The translations under genes and the position numbers were made by a program. Shown piece after piece: positions 1-7,871 of a stretch of DNA of 64,000 nucleotides (position 1 is the first letter of the stretch; every line of letters begins with the position of its first letter). The notes under the pieces were generated by a model that was not told the DNA's origin, searched no databases, and was given only the letters and a program-made list of their open reading frames with translations. This stretch comes from Stenotrophomonas rhizophila (GTDB lineage Bacteria > Pseudomonadota > Gammaproteobacteria > Xanthomonadales > Xanthomonadaceae): contig NZ_VDQT01000004.1 in NCBI RefSeq assembly GCF_007667275.1, positions 248,001-312,000 of the forward strand, read 5' to 3'.

Positions 1-381
1 TGGCAGTTTCGTTCTGATGGTCAGCCTGTGGACCACCTGGTTGAGCTCCTAGGAGTACTGCGCGACTTCGGTCCTTTCCAGCGTGAGTCAGGCGGCCTAC
101 GTCGCAGTGCCGGCTGGGGAGAGGTCGAGTGGTTCCGTTCCCCGCATGCGCTGCTTGACGGCGCAACTCCGGCCGCGATGCTCACAACTGACCGACCCGT
201 GACTGCGTGCTGCTCGCGCCGATTTCGAGAGCGACTCTTAGCTTGGTTGGAAGCCGAGTACGCGCCGACTTTGCTCGCGAAGCCACCCGCGCTACTCGGC
301 AGCAGGTTGATTGTCTTGAAAGGTGAATATTTGGGTAAAAGAGCCCAGAGGGTGAAAGGATCCGTTCCACATGGTCCTTAG
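1..381 (+). pseudogene. Truncated antitoxin-like (Xre/MbcA/ParS-type) reading frame, 5' end outside window
   Basis: The frame is open from base 1, so the start is upstream of the window (a GTG at 28 is the first internal start). The translation begins WQFRSDG and continues with a W-F-R-S-P-H-x-L-L-D-G-x-T-P-x-x-M-L motif at about residues 45-62. This resembles the toxin-binding domain of Xre/MbcA/ParS antitoxins, where a W..sPn..LdG..P..ll signature sits near the C-terminus. After that motif the sequence becomes arginine-rich and unlike the family, and the frame runs 90 bases into the convergent gene at 292. This suggests a frameshift or decayed end. No toxin gene is visible, but one could lie to the left. 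The family assignment is by motif only. Confidence 0.35.
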
Positions 382-1668
382 CATTGCATCATCCGCCAAG
401 TGGTGATGAACGGCAGACGGAAAGTGTCGCGGATCGAGCGGATGGAGCGCACGAGGGTTGTGGTAGACCTCCAGCCCCTCTGACCACGTCTCTTCATACT
501 CACCATCTACTGCAATAGCAAACGGAATGGGCTCGGCGGCATTGGGGTCAGGACTAAGGGCCATGCCTTCCACGAACATTCGAACGTCTGCAGAGCCCAT
601 ACGGGCGACAAAGCCCATCCGGTTGAACTTGCTCAAAGTGGCAGTGTTGTTGAAAAGGACAGCACTGACGTATTCCGCTCCCGGCAGGTCGAAAAATCCT
701 GATGGAATGACCTTCTCGAGCCAGCGATGCTCCGCGATCTTTCGTGGCAAAATCACCAACTCACCTTGCTCATTGTGATGGGAATCGTAGTCGTATCCAT
801 AGAGGTAGATGCTCAAGCCCGAGCGCGCGTACATCATTGAGCCAGGCTTATGGAAGTCTTGAATTGCGAACGCGAGCGGCTTGCCAGCGACATGAGGAAG
901 TTCCCAGTACCGCTTAGCCAATTTGGAAGTTAGCGCGCTCCCAAACTTGATGGGGATGTATTCCTTCAAGTAATCCAACTGCTCTGCGGCAGTTCGGGGC
1001 TGTGGTGGAGGGACAACCTGGCCACGTCCATCCAAGGATGGGTTGCACGTGGTGACCTCGATCGCAATCTCAGCGATGCCATCATTGGCCAAGTAGTCGG
1101 GTGCGAAATGCGTGTGATCCAACGAGAACCCATTCTCAATAAGCAGACCGAACACGTATAGCTCTAACAGCCGAGCATCGAAGGCCGTGGACTGAAACTG
1201 TTCAACGTAGTTCCCATCAATATCTTCGTGCCATCGCATCATGGAGCTAATCAGTTCACGGGCAGGGCTATAACCCTCGGTTTCGCTCAAAGCAGTGAAG
1301 CTCGGATGTAGTCGTGCCTGAGGAACGCGCAGAAAGAAAAAGTCCATGGCTGCCGAAGCCTCATCAACTTGACCGCGCTGATGCTCAATCTTCTCTGCAA
1401 CCCTAGGTGCCTGTGCACGAAGCTCGATGAGTGCCGTCTCCGGCTCTTCAAAAAATGAGGTTCCGTTGACCCAGCGGAAGCGGTCAGCGCGGTCACGGGC
1501 CAACAGAATCCCTTGATAGTCTCCATCCTGCCGGTCGCGCACGATTAGCCCTAAGAGGCTCCCATCTGCAGACTCATACCAGCCACACTCCTCCGCGATC
1601 GCCATTCCAGGCCCGAATCTGCAGTAGCCAGCAAGAGCATCAAAGCGCGCGAGGGTGATAGGGTTCAT
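292..1668 (-). CDS. Hypothetical protein, 458 aa, with a possible PD-(D/E)XK-like core
   Basis: No family was recognised. The protein is soluble: there is no signal peptide or membrane segment. Around residues 165-205 it reads F-D-A-R-L-L-E-L-Y-V-F-G-L-L-I-E-N-G-F, followed by a P-D-Y segment and I-E-V-T-T. This layout (an R-L-x-E-L-Y helix, then PD, then (I/V)E-x-x) resembles the alpha-beta-beta core of PD-(D/E)XK nuclease-like proteins, but the usual E-x-K lysine is replaced by threonine, so catalysis is uncertain. Codon use and GC content look less extreme than in the housekeeping genes to the right, and it stands alone between an antitoxin-like remnant and a tandem repeat, which fits an acquired gene. 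The start ATG at 1668 was chosen because it opens the long frame. Confidence 0.6.
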   Translation of the reverse strand: MNPITLARFDALAGYCRFGPGMAIAEECGWYESADGSLLGLIVRDRQDGDYQGILLARDRADRFRWVNGTSFFEEPETALIELRAQAPRVAEKIEHQRGQVDEASAAMDFFFLRVPQARLHPSFTALSETEGYSPARELISSMMRWHEDIDGNYVEQFQSTAFDARLLELYVFGLLIENGFSLDHTHFAPDYLANDGIAEIAIEVTTCNPSLDGRGQVVPPPQPRTAAEQLDYLKEYIPIKFGSALTSKLAKRYWELPHVAGKPLAFAIQDFHKPGSMMYARSGLSIYLYGYDYDSHHNEQGELVILPRKIAEHRWLEKVIPSGFFDLPGAEYVSAVLFNNTATLSKFNRMGFVARMGSADVRMFVEGMALSPDPNAAEPIPFAIAVDGEYEETWSEGLEVYHNPRALHPLDPRHFPSAVHHHLADDAMLRTMWNGSFHPLGSFTQIFTFQDNQPAAE

Positions 1669-2101
1669 AGGTAGTCCATGAGAATTGGAGGGGTCATGCA
1701 GTCGACGTCGTGTAGATTGGCTCTTGGGCTAACCTATGTAGAGCCATAGCGACCTCTACATGACTGGCCAAACGGGTTGTGCCAGAAGGGGCTGCCGTGG
1801 CGTAGCGACTCAACGAATCAACGAATCAACGAATCAACGAATCAACGAATCAAGTATGCCGCACAGGCACCTTGATAGGCTTACCGCAATACTCGACGCA
1901 GTTGATGACGACCTTCGTGGAGCGCATGCGTGCGCTTGGCAAAGAGACAATCCACCGGATGTGCAATGACCGCCACTTGCAGCTGTGCCGCCGCATGCGC
2001 TATGCGTGCGTCAAGCCGTCCGACTCCGACCACTGCGGTATGGCCTGGCACGAGGTGGTAATGGTGCTTTGAGATTTACTACAGAATCCTCTCGACCATC
2101 A
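1669..2101. other. Gene-poor intergenic stretch
   Basis: This stretch of about 430 bases holds a five-copy tandem octamer (listed separately) and a small plus-strand frame at 1872-2072 that starts with TTG and resembles nothing known. I see no convincing gene, tRNA or terminator. It probably contains the promoter of the hypothetical gene at 292-1668. Confidence 0.5.
1811..1853. repeat. Short tandem repeat, 5 x CAACGAAT plus a partial copy
   Basis: The octamer CAACGAAT is repeated perfectly five times in direct tandem from 1811 to 1850, followed by CAA. Perfect identity between copies implies recent expansion or slippage. It lies outside any convincing gene, so an effect on coding is unlikely, but copy number could vary between strains. 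Confidence 0.95.
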
Positions 2102-2317
2102 CGGGTCCAGGGCAACGGTGTAGCTCATTGTCGTGCCGTGCAGGCACGCCTCGCCGCGCTGGTTCCGCACCGTCGTCCTGAGCTGGCAGATCGGCTTGTC
2201 TTCGCGTACGGAGAGCACCTCCACGGTTGCCGTGATGGTTTCGCCGATGTGCACCGCTTTCACGAAGCTCCACTCCACGTTGAGCAGAATGCTGCCGGGT
2301 GGCTTGTGATTAGGAAG
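2102..2317 (-). pseudogene. Remnant of a MaoC-like (hot-dog) dehydratase, C-terminal part only
   Basis: The minus-strand translation from about 2317 to 2102 contains S-I-L-L-N-V-E-W-S-F-V-K-A-V-H-I-G-E-T-I, a run of T-V-E-V-L residues and then a V-R-N-Q-R-G-E segment followed by L-H-G-T. This is the pattern of the C-terminal half of MaoC-like hydratases, where an F..pV..GDTI block is followed by a nq.Ge.vl.G strand. The frame is open further upstream (to 2950), but that part is Arg/Pro/Cys-rich, overlaps the reverse face of the next gene and is not MaoC-like. The N-terminal half with the catalytic Asp/His is missing, so this is best read as a decayed fragment. Confidence 0.5.
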
Positions 2318-2694
2318 ACTCTTCGAGGTCAAGGCGGATGTCTGCTTTTGGCGGGAAGCAGCCATCAGCGGCACGAGGGATAGATAGCTTGGGGGGCGAC
2401 AGCGACGGATCCATAGCAGTCGTTGCCTTGGCGATGTCGGCCCATATGCTCCGGATTTGCGACCACGGAACCGGATGCTTCGTCCGACCTTCACTGCCCT
2501 CGATCCTCCAAAAGCTTGGACCCGCATCAGGAAGGCCCCCGGCTGGGCCGTTGGCGATGGCCAGTGAGCGCCTGGCGCTAGATCCACCTCTGGGTTCCTG
2601 CAACCAAAGGTTTTCAGCCCTTGCGCAACCATAGGTTGAGCAGAAGTACAAACCTGTGGTTGCCCGTCTACGCAAATGACCGAAATTGCAGGGA
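2318..2694. other. Intergenic stretch without a recognisable gene
   Basis: About 375 bases lie between the MaoC-like remnant and the stop of the hydrolase at 2695. Several frames are open by chance, but none has protein-like composition. I see nothing else in it. Confidence 0.4.
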
Positions 2695-4065
2695 TCACTC
2701 CGACACAGGTTCCGCACATCGTTCCGCAGGCGCGCCGCCCGCAATGAACGCGTTGACGGCAGCGGTGAAACACGCCGGCGCCACCAGCGGCAGGAGATGG
2801 GCCCCGCGCTCGACGGTGTGGAAGGTGACGGGCCCGGCTTTGCCGAGTACGGCAGCATGCTCCACCGCGCCGGCGTACGCGGTATTGGGGTCCAGCGTGC
2901 CTTGGAGGATCAGCGTCCGCGGCAGCGTGTCCGGATGCCTGCCGAACCATGTGTCGCGTGGGTAGCGGGGTACGGAGCCGGCGACGAGCAGCGCGGGGAT
3001 GGGGCTAACGAACAGCGCGTCCTTTGCCTCGTCATTGACGGTGGACAGGGTGAGTTCCGGGCGCGCGTTGTTTTCCGAGGCGGCGATGAGCATGACCAGC
3101 GGCAATGCGGGCTGATCGTTCCCACTCTGCCCAAGCTTTGCCAGCGCATCGTTCAAGTCTTTCGCGGTTGCAACCAGCGAGCGGGTATCGCCATCGGAGA
3201 GGTCCCGCACGATCTTCGGAATGCGATCGCGCAATGTCGGGAAGCTCAGCAACGCAGCAAAGAACCGGCGCAGGTCGCTGCCCGGTACGTCCTTGAGCCA
3301 GGCAGGGTCTTTGACCTGCAACAGATTTCGATAGCGCTCGAGGCTGATCGTATCCATGCTCTGTCGACCCACCAGATCGACCAGCGCCGTGCGTCGGCTG
3401 AGGTCCCATGTCGAGGTGTCCTCAAGCGGCACCAGCCCATCCAGGAGGAGCCCGTCCAATTTCAGGTCCTGGAGCTGGAGTGCCCGGAGCGCCAACTGGG
3501 TACCGTAAGACACGCCGTACAGCAGCACCTCGCCGCGTCGATCCGCGCCTGACATCAGCATGCCCAGGTCCTGCGCGGCCTCGGTGATGGAGAATGCCGA
3601 CGTGCGCTGCAGGTTGGCGTACATGAAGCCGATGCAAGGAACCCACTCCGCGCCCGCCAGCGCCGTGCCAGCGGGGCTTTCCCGCCCCTCCTCTACGGGG
3701 CAGATGCGCGACGACCTCCCCGTGCCGCGGTGGTCGGGAATTACAAGATCGAAACCGGGGAACGCGCGTCGATAGGTCTCGATCATCGGATACAGCGACG
3801 CGCCTGACTCACCTGGTCCGCCTGATAGGAGCCAGACCTCGCCACGCCTGGCTTCGCCGGCTGTCGTGGGTATGCGGCGCACGAACAGGGACAGCTTCTC
3901 GCCAGCGGGATCGGCGTGCCGCAGCGGAACTTCCACCGTCATGCAGCGGGACCCATGCAGAGCCGGCGACTCGGCATCACCACACCGCTGCGCCTTGGGT
4001 TCGGACGCGCTGGCGACGAATGGTGAGAGAAGAAGCAAAGCTGCCCACAACGCACTGCGACCCAT
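2695..4065 (-). CDS. Secreted alpha/beta hydrolase, peptidase S33 (tripeptidyl/proline iminopeptidase-like)
   Basis: The 456-residue protein has an N-terminal signal peptide (about residues 1-20, hydrophobic core A-L-L-L-L-S, cleavage near A-S-A). The fold markers are in order: an oxyanion region W-L-L-S-G-G-P-G-E-S at about 75-85, the strand D-L-V-I-P-D-H-R-G-T-G-R-S, the nucleophile elbow G-V-S-Y-G, the acid loop L-D-P-N-T and the terminal G-A-H-L-L histidine. S33 enzymes with this layout and a C-terminal TAP-like domain cleave short peptides from their N-terminus in the periplasm or outside the cell. It is monocistronic; the upstream gap to the acetyltransferase stop is 145 bases. The substrate cannot be told from sequence. 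Confidence 0.8.
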   Translation of the reverse strand: MGRSALWAALLLLSPFVASASEPKAQRCGDAESPALHGSRCMTVEVPLRHADPAGEKLSLFVRRIPTTAGEARRGEVWLLSGGPGESGASLYPMIETYRRAFPGFDLVIPDHRGTGRSSRICPVEEGRESPAGTALAGAEWVPCIGFMYANLQRTSAFSITEAAQDLGMLMSGADRRGEVLLYGVSYGTQLALRALQLQDLKLDGLLLDGLVPLEDTSTWDLSRRTALVDLVGRQSMDTISLERYRNLLQVKDPAWLKDVPGSDLRRFFAALLSFPTLRDRIPKIVRDLSDGDTRSLVATAKDLNDALAKLGQSGNDQPALPLVMLIAASENNARPELTLSTVNDEAKDALFVSPIPALLVAGSVPRYPRDTWFGRHPDTLPRTLILQGTLDPNTAYAGAVEHAAVLGKAGPVTFHTVERGAHLLPLVAPACFTAAVNAFIAGGAPAERCAEPVSE

Positions 4066-4210
4066 AAGCCATCCCCAGGCCTGAATGAATGGCTACGATG
4101 GGGCGTTGGCGCAGCTGCTACGAATGCCGGAAGTCACGCCAGGGCACGAGGTCAGTAAGCGCTTCGGGCTCGCGCGCTGCGTGCTGAATTCTGGATGCGA
4201 ATATCGGGCA

Positions 4211-4639
4211 CTAAAGTCGCTTGACCATGAAGGCTGCAGTTCCAGGACATATTCCAGCGAACTGCCGTGACTGCCGTAATGCATCCGGCGCCTCGTCCCG
4301 CGACACATGGCGGTAACCGCAGTGTTCGAACAGCGTCGCCGCCGTGGTGGTCAGGAGGAACAGCTCCGCAACGCCCGCATCGGCGGCCAAGCGCTCCGCG
4401 TGGCGCACCAGGGCAGCGCCAGCCCCCCGCCCCTGGCGGCTTCGTTCAACCGCCAGGGAACGCAACAGGGCGAATGGCAGATGCAGTTCAACACCGACAA
4501 TGCCGATCAGCGTGTCGTCCTCGTAGAGGCCACCGAAGACCTTGGGCACGGCATCCTCGAGGTCAGCCACCGGCAGCCCGGCGCTGGTCAGCAGTGACAG
4601 CGCGTCCGCATCAAGCGTGATCCGGGTGAATGTTGTCAC
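4211..4639 (-). CDS. arsN2: GNAT N-acetyltransferase, ArsN2-like
   Basis: The 142-residue GNAT-fold protein has the acetyl-CoA loop R-Q-G-R-G-A-G-A and the features of the ArsN2 group: A-G-L-P-x-x-D-L near the N-terminus, L-L-R-S-L-A-V before the CoA loop, L-L-T-T-T-A-x-x-L-F-E-H-C-G-Y and a C-terminal C-P-G-T-A-A-F-M-x-K. ArsN proteins acetylate arsenical compounds or related amino-containing toxicants, usually inside ars operons; no other ars gene is nearby. The start is a GTG at 4639, preceded by GGAGGAG about five bases upstream and lying inside the end of the histidine kinase gene (29-base overlap). Translation is therefore probably coupled to the kinase. Confidence 0.75.
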   Translation of the reverse strand: MTTFTRITLDADALSLLTSAGLPVADLEDAVPKVFGGLYEDDTLIGIVGVELHLPFALLRSLAVERSRQGRGAGAALVRHAERLAADAGVAELFLLTTTAATLFEHCGYRHVSRDEAPDALRQSRQFAGICPGTAAFMVKRL

Positions 4640-5849
4640 GGTGCTCCTCCGAACGCGCCGCAGCGTTGCGCGGCATCTGGAACGTAAACGCCGTTCCTGT
4701 CCCGGCGTCCGATACGACGTCGAGCGAGCCACCATGCGAACGGGCGATTTCCGCAGCGATATAGATGCCCAACCCCAGGCCCGGTCGCGGGTCGTCGCCC
4801 TTCTCGCGGGAGAACGGGCTGAAGATGTCCGCCAGCTTGTCGGACGGGATCTGGCCGCCATTGCGGACCACCAGTGACAGCGCGTCCGAATCGGCGCGTA
4901 TGTCGACCGAGATGGGGCGGGACGTATCGCCGTGCTGTGCGGCATTGCCCAGCAGGTTCGCCAGCAGCTGGGCAAGCCTGCTGGCGTCGCAGTAAACACG
5001 TCCGTCGATGTCTACGTGTGCGGTGATGTCCGAGCGACCGCTCGCCACCTCCACTTCCACCACCACCTTGCGCAACGCCTGTTCCAGCGAATCGCAATCG
5101 CGCAGCAATACCGGGATGCCGCCGCCCAGGCGCCCGCGCGCGAAATCGAGCACGTCGCTGATCAGCCCGTCCATCCGGTCCACGCCGGCGCGGATGTGGC
5201 CCAGCATGTGGTCCTGGCTGTCCGTGAGCGGTGACATGTCCAGCGAATCGGCCGCCATGCTGATCGCCTGCAGGGGGCTACGCAGGTCGTGGCCCAGTAC
5301 GGCGACGAACTGATCGCGCAGGTCGGCGACGCGATGCGCTGCCGAAAGTTGCGCGGCGGCCTCCACCAGGCGGTCTTCGCTGTCGAGGTAGTTGCCGACC
5401 AGTTCGGCCAGCAACTCCATGGAACGCTGCACGTGCGCTTCGTCGAAATTGCCGGGCGCCGAGTCGATCGCGCACAGGGTGCCGAAGAAGCTTCCGTCCG
5501 GACGGAAGATCGGGACCGAAGCGTAGCTCTCCAGCCCGTAGATGCGTGGGGTGTGGTGCCGGGAATATAGCGGATGCTGGCTGGCGTGTGCGAACACCAC
5601 GGCCGTGGAGGATTGCCTGATCTCATCGCAGAGGGTGGTCTCCAGCACCAGCTGGCCGCCGGGCACCAGGCCGAATCCCAACGTGTCGTAAGTCGCGCAT
5701 GCCGTCCAGGTGGTGTCGGTGACCCGCGCGATGGCGGTGAACCGTGAGCCGGTGATGTGGGCAACCGTCTCCAGGATCCGCGGTACCGATCGGATCCGGT
5801 TGATGTCGGCAATGTCGCGCAGCAGGGCCGGGTCGGTCAGCACAGGCAT
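4611..5849 (-). CDS. GAF-domain sensor histidine kinase
   Basis: This 412-residue cytoplasmic kinase has no membrane segment. A GAF domain covers about residues 20-155. It is followed by a HisKA dimerisation helix with the phospho-acceptor His187 in V-L-G-H-D-L-R-S-P-L-Q and an ATPase domain with the N box (N-L-L-G-N-A-A-Q-H-G) and the G box G-L-G-L-G-I-Y-I. The GAF domain shows no obvious chromophore cysteine, so it probably binds a small ligand or senses redox state. No response regulator is adjacent; the closest in the window is the orphan NarL-type gene at 10387-11010. The 3' end overlaps arsN2. Confidence 0.85.
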   Translation of the reverse strand: MPVLTDPALLRDIADINRIRSVPRILETVAHITGSRFTAIARVTDTTWTACATYDTLGFGLVPGGQLVLETTLCDEIRQSSTAVVFAHASQHPLYSRHHTPRIYGLESYASVPIFRPDGSFFGTLCAIDSAPGNFDEAHVQRSMELLAELVGNYLDSEDRLVEAAAQLSAAHRVADLRDQFVAVLGHDLRSPLQAISMAADSLDMSPLTDSQDHMLGHIRAGVDRMDGLISDVLDFARGRLGGGIPVLLRDCDSLEQALRKVVVEVEVASGRSDITAHVDIDGRVYCDASRLAQLLANLLGNAAQHGDTSRPISVDIRADSDALSLVVRNGGQIPSDKLADIFSPFSREKGDDPRPGLGLGIYIAAEIARSHGGSLDVVSDAGTGTAFTFQMPRNAAARSEEHRDNIHPDHA

Positions 5850-5953
5850 GGGGCGGGTGGAGGTATCTCTGGAACGCAGGATGATCCCACGAAAGCAGGC
5901 GCCGCACTTGTCCCGCGGCGGCGATGTCGGAAGCGGGACAGCCGGTACCGCGG

Positions 5954-6205
5954 TCAGCGCGGGTCGAATGCCTGCTGGTCGATGCCGTCCACGCTCACGA
6001 TGTCATCCAGCCGTATCTGGCTGCCGTCATCGAGGTGCATGTATTCGACGGCGTCCCTGGCGCCCAGGTCGGTGATCCGGGCCACGACCACAGCCGGCGC
6101 TGCGCCGGCGGTGGCATGCACGATCGGCACGCGCCGACCGCCGGTGGCGACCGCCTCGAGGACATCGTGAAACTCGCAGTTGATCGGTTGGTAGGGGCGG
6201 GACAT
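5954..6205 (-). CDS. Rof-like (Rho-binding antiterminator family) small protein
   Basis: The 83-residue protein begins Y-Q-P-I-N-C-E-F-H-D-V-L-E-A, then has a basic G-G-R-R-V-P-I-V turn and ends with D-D-G-S-Q-I-R-L-D-D-I-V-S-V-D-G. This is the pattern of Rof/YaeO-related proteins: a small beta-barrel beginning with the C-D/E-x-x-D-x-L-E motif and ending with an L-D-x-I-x-S strand. Rof binds the termination factor Rho and blocks its RNA contact. Whether this variant binds Rho is inferred from the family only. It has its own short intergenic region and no operon partner. Confidence 0.7.
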   Translation of the reverse strand: MSRPYQPINCEFHDVLEAVATGGRRVPIVHATAGAAPAVVVARITDLGARDAVEYMHLDDGSQIRLDDIVSVDGIDQQAFDPR

Positions 6206-6238
6206 GGGCTTGCCTCCAGGGGTGCGGGTGGCACGGTG

Positions 6239-6263
6239 GGCTGGCCGGCGTCGCCGGCCAGCC
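6239..6263 (-). terminator. Hairpin after the AhpD-like gene
   Basis: A perfect 12-bp inverted repeat, GGCTGGCCGGCG (6239-6250), pairs with 6252-6263 across a single central base. It lies 12 bases beyond the stop of the minus-strand gene at 6276. No clear U tract follows, so the terminator call is moderate; the stem could also protect the 3' end of the mRNA. Confidence 0.55.
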
Positions 6264-6275
6264 TGTGCACATCAT

Positions 6276-6812
6276 TCAACGCAGCTTGACGCCGGGGAAA
6301 TCGACCGGCACCGCAAAGGCCACGTTGACGTAGTTGGTGAACAGATTCAACGCGACGTGGGCGAGGATCTCGACGATTTCCCCGTCGCTGAAGCCTACGC
6401 TGCGCAGCTGGGCGACGTCGCCATCGTCGATCTGGCCACGGCCTTCCACCACGCGGAGGGCGAAGTGCAGTGCGGCGGCGGTCTTCGGGTCGTCCGATTC
6501 ACCGCCCTGCGCGGCGCTCATTTCCTGGCTGCTGGCACCGGCCTTGCGGCCCAGTGCGGTGTGCGCGGCCAGGCAGTACTCGCAGGCGTTGCGGTTGGCG
6601 ATGGCCACGGCGATCTTCTCGCCCAGCGCGGCCGGGATGACGCCGGCACCCAGGGCGCCAAACGAGCCCCACATGCTCTTCAACGCAGCGGTGGAATTGG
6701 CCACGGCGCGGAACATGTTCGGGGTGGCGCCGAAGGCGCCGTGGATCTGGCCGAGCAGGGCCTGGGTCTCGCCGGTGGCGTCCTGCGGGGTGACAAGGGG
6801 GATACGGGACAT
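6276..6812 (-). CDS. Carboxymuconolactone decarboxylase / AhpD-like family protein
   Basis: The 178-residue protein has the CMD fold marker C-E-Y-C-L-A-A-H (C-x-x-C-x-x-x-H), the redox-active pair of the AhpD/peroxidase-related subgroup. It is preceded by an N-terminal P-N-M-F-R-A-V-A segment typical of peroxidase-related CMD proteins and followed by the helical F-S-D-G-E-I-V-E-I region. These proteins act as alkylhydroperoxidases in the cytoplasm. It is divergent from an AraC-type regulator whose start lies 83 bases away, so that regulator is a likely controller. The physiological substrate is unknown. Confidence 0.85.
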   Translation of the reverse strand: MSRIPLVTPQDATGETQALLGQIHGAFGATPNMFRAVANSTAALKSMWGSFGALGAGVIPAALGEKIAVAIANRNACEYCLAAHTALGRKAGASSQEMSAAQGGESDDPKTAAALHFALRVVEGRGQIDDGDVAQLRSVGFSDGEIVEILAHVALNLFTNYVNVAFAVPVDFPGVKLR

Positions 6813-6895
6813 GGCTGGGTTTCCTGTTGGATGCCGGCGCGGAGTGGCCGGTTGATGGGCATAATAGGAACCCGATCAGGACGTTTGGTGTCTTT

Positions 6896-7795
6896 ATGTC
6901 GCTGATAGATGTCAATTCGTCCAGCACCGCTATCGACCGTCTCAGCCCCGTCCTGGAGCGGTTCCGGGTCGAGGCCACTCTGTTCCATGCCGGCCCGCTG
7001 TGCGGGTTGCAGACCTTCGACGCCCAGCCCGGGCGCGGCTTCCTGCATGTGCTGCGGCGGGGCGAAATGGACCTGCTGTACCGGGACGGCAAGCAGCTGG
7101 CGCGCACCCATCTGTGCGAACCCACGCTGCTGCTGTTTCCGCGCGCGGTGCACCACGAGTTCATCAATCCGCCGGTGGACGGCTCCGACTTCACCTGCGC
7201 GACGCTGGATTTCGACGGTGGGCTGCGCAACCCGATCGTGCAGTCGCTGCCGGACGTGATCGTGCTGCCGCTGCAGGCCATCGACGGGCTGCAGGCCACC
7301 CTGGAGCTGCTGTTCGCCGAATCCGACCGCACCCGCTGCGGGTCGCGCCTGCTGGCCAACCGCCTGTTCGAAGTGGTGCTGATCCAGGTGCTGCGCTGGA
7401 TCATCGACCACCCGGAACAGGCGCGGGTGGCGCCCGGCATGATGCTGGGCCTGTCCGACCCACGCCTGGCCAGGGCCTTGATTTCGGTGCACGCCGCACC
7501 TGGGGAAACGTGGACGCTGGAGCGCATGGCTGGCCTGGCCGGCATGTCGCGCAGCGCGTTCGCCGCCGCGTTCAAGACCGCCACCGGCACCACGCCGGCG
7601 GCCTATTCGCTGGATTGGAAGCTCAACGTAGCCACTTCGCTGCTGCGCGCGGGGCGGCCGGTGAAGCAGGTAGCGCTGGAACTGGGCTTCGCCGACGCGC
7701 CCACCTTCTCGCGGGCGTTCCGTCGCCGTACCGGCGCGTCACCGCGCGAGTGGGTGCACGCGCGCGGCCCGACCCAGGAAGGGAACGAGGGCTGA
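6896..7795 (+). CDS. AraC-family transcriptional regulator (cupin plus HTH)
   Basis: The 299-residue protein has an N-terminal AraC_binding-type cupin (about residues 15-185, including H-E-F-I-N-P-P) and two C-terminal helix-turn-helix motifs: M-A-G-L-A-G-M-S-R-S-A-F-A-A-A-F-K and V-A-L-E-L-G-F-A-D-A-P-T-F-S-R-A-F. The ATG at 6896 was preferred to an in-frame start 69 bases upstream because it starts the domain directly and leaves an 83-base divergent promoter region with the AhpD-like gene. Divergent AraC/CMD pairs usually form a regulator-target unit, often induced by an organic or oxidant ligand; the ligand here is unknown. Confidence 0.85.
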   Translation: MSLIDVNSSSTAIDRLSPVLERFRVEATLFHAGPLCGLQTFDAQPGRGFLHVLRRGEMDLLYRDGKQLARTHLCEPTLLLFPRAVHHEFINPPVDGSDFTCATLDFDGGLRNPIVQSLPDVIVLPLQAIDGLQATLELLFAESDRTRCGSRLLANRLFEVVLIQVLRWIIDHPEQARVAPGMMLGLSDPRLARALISVHAAPGETWTLERMAGLAGMSRSAFAAAFKTATGTTPAAYSLDWKLNVATSLLRAGRPVKQVALELGFADAPTFSRAFRRRTGASPREWVHARGPTQEGNEG

Positions 7796-7871
7796 GCGCG
7801 GCGCCTGCATGATCAACGCAGCTGCGGTTCGCTTCCGCGCCGGCAACAGGGTGCTGGTGCTGCGCCAGCAC

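Noticed and set aside
1872..2072. Small plus-strand frame of 66 codons
   Set aside because: TTG start, no ribosome-binding site and no recognisable family; too weak to call a gene.
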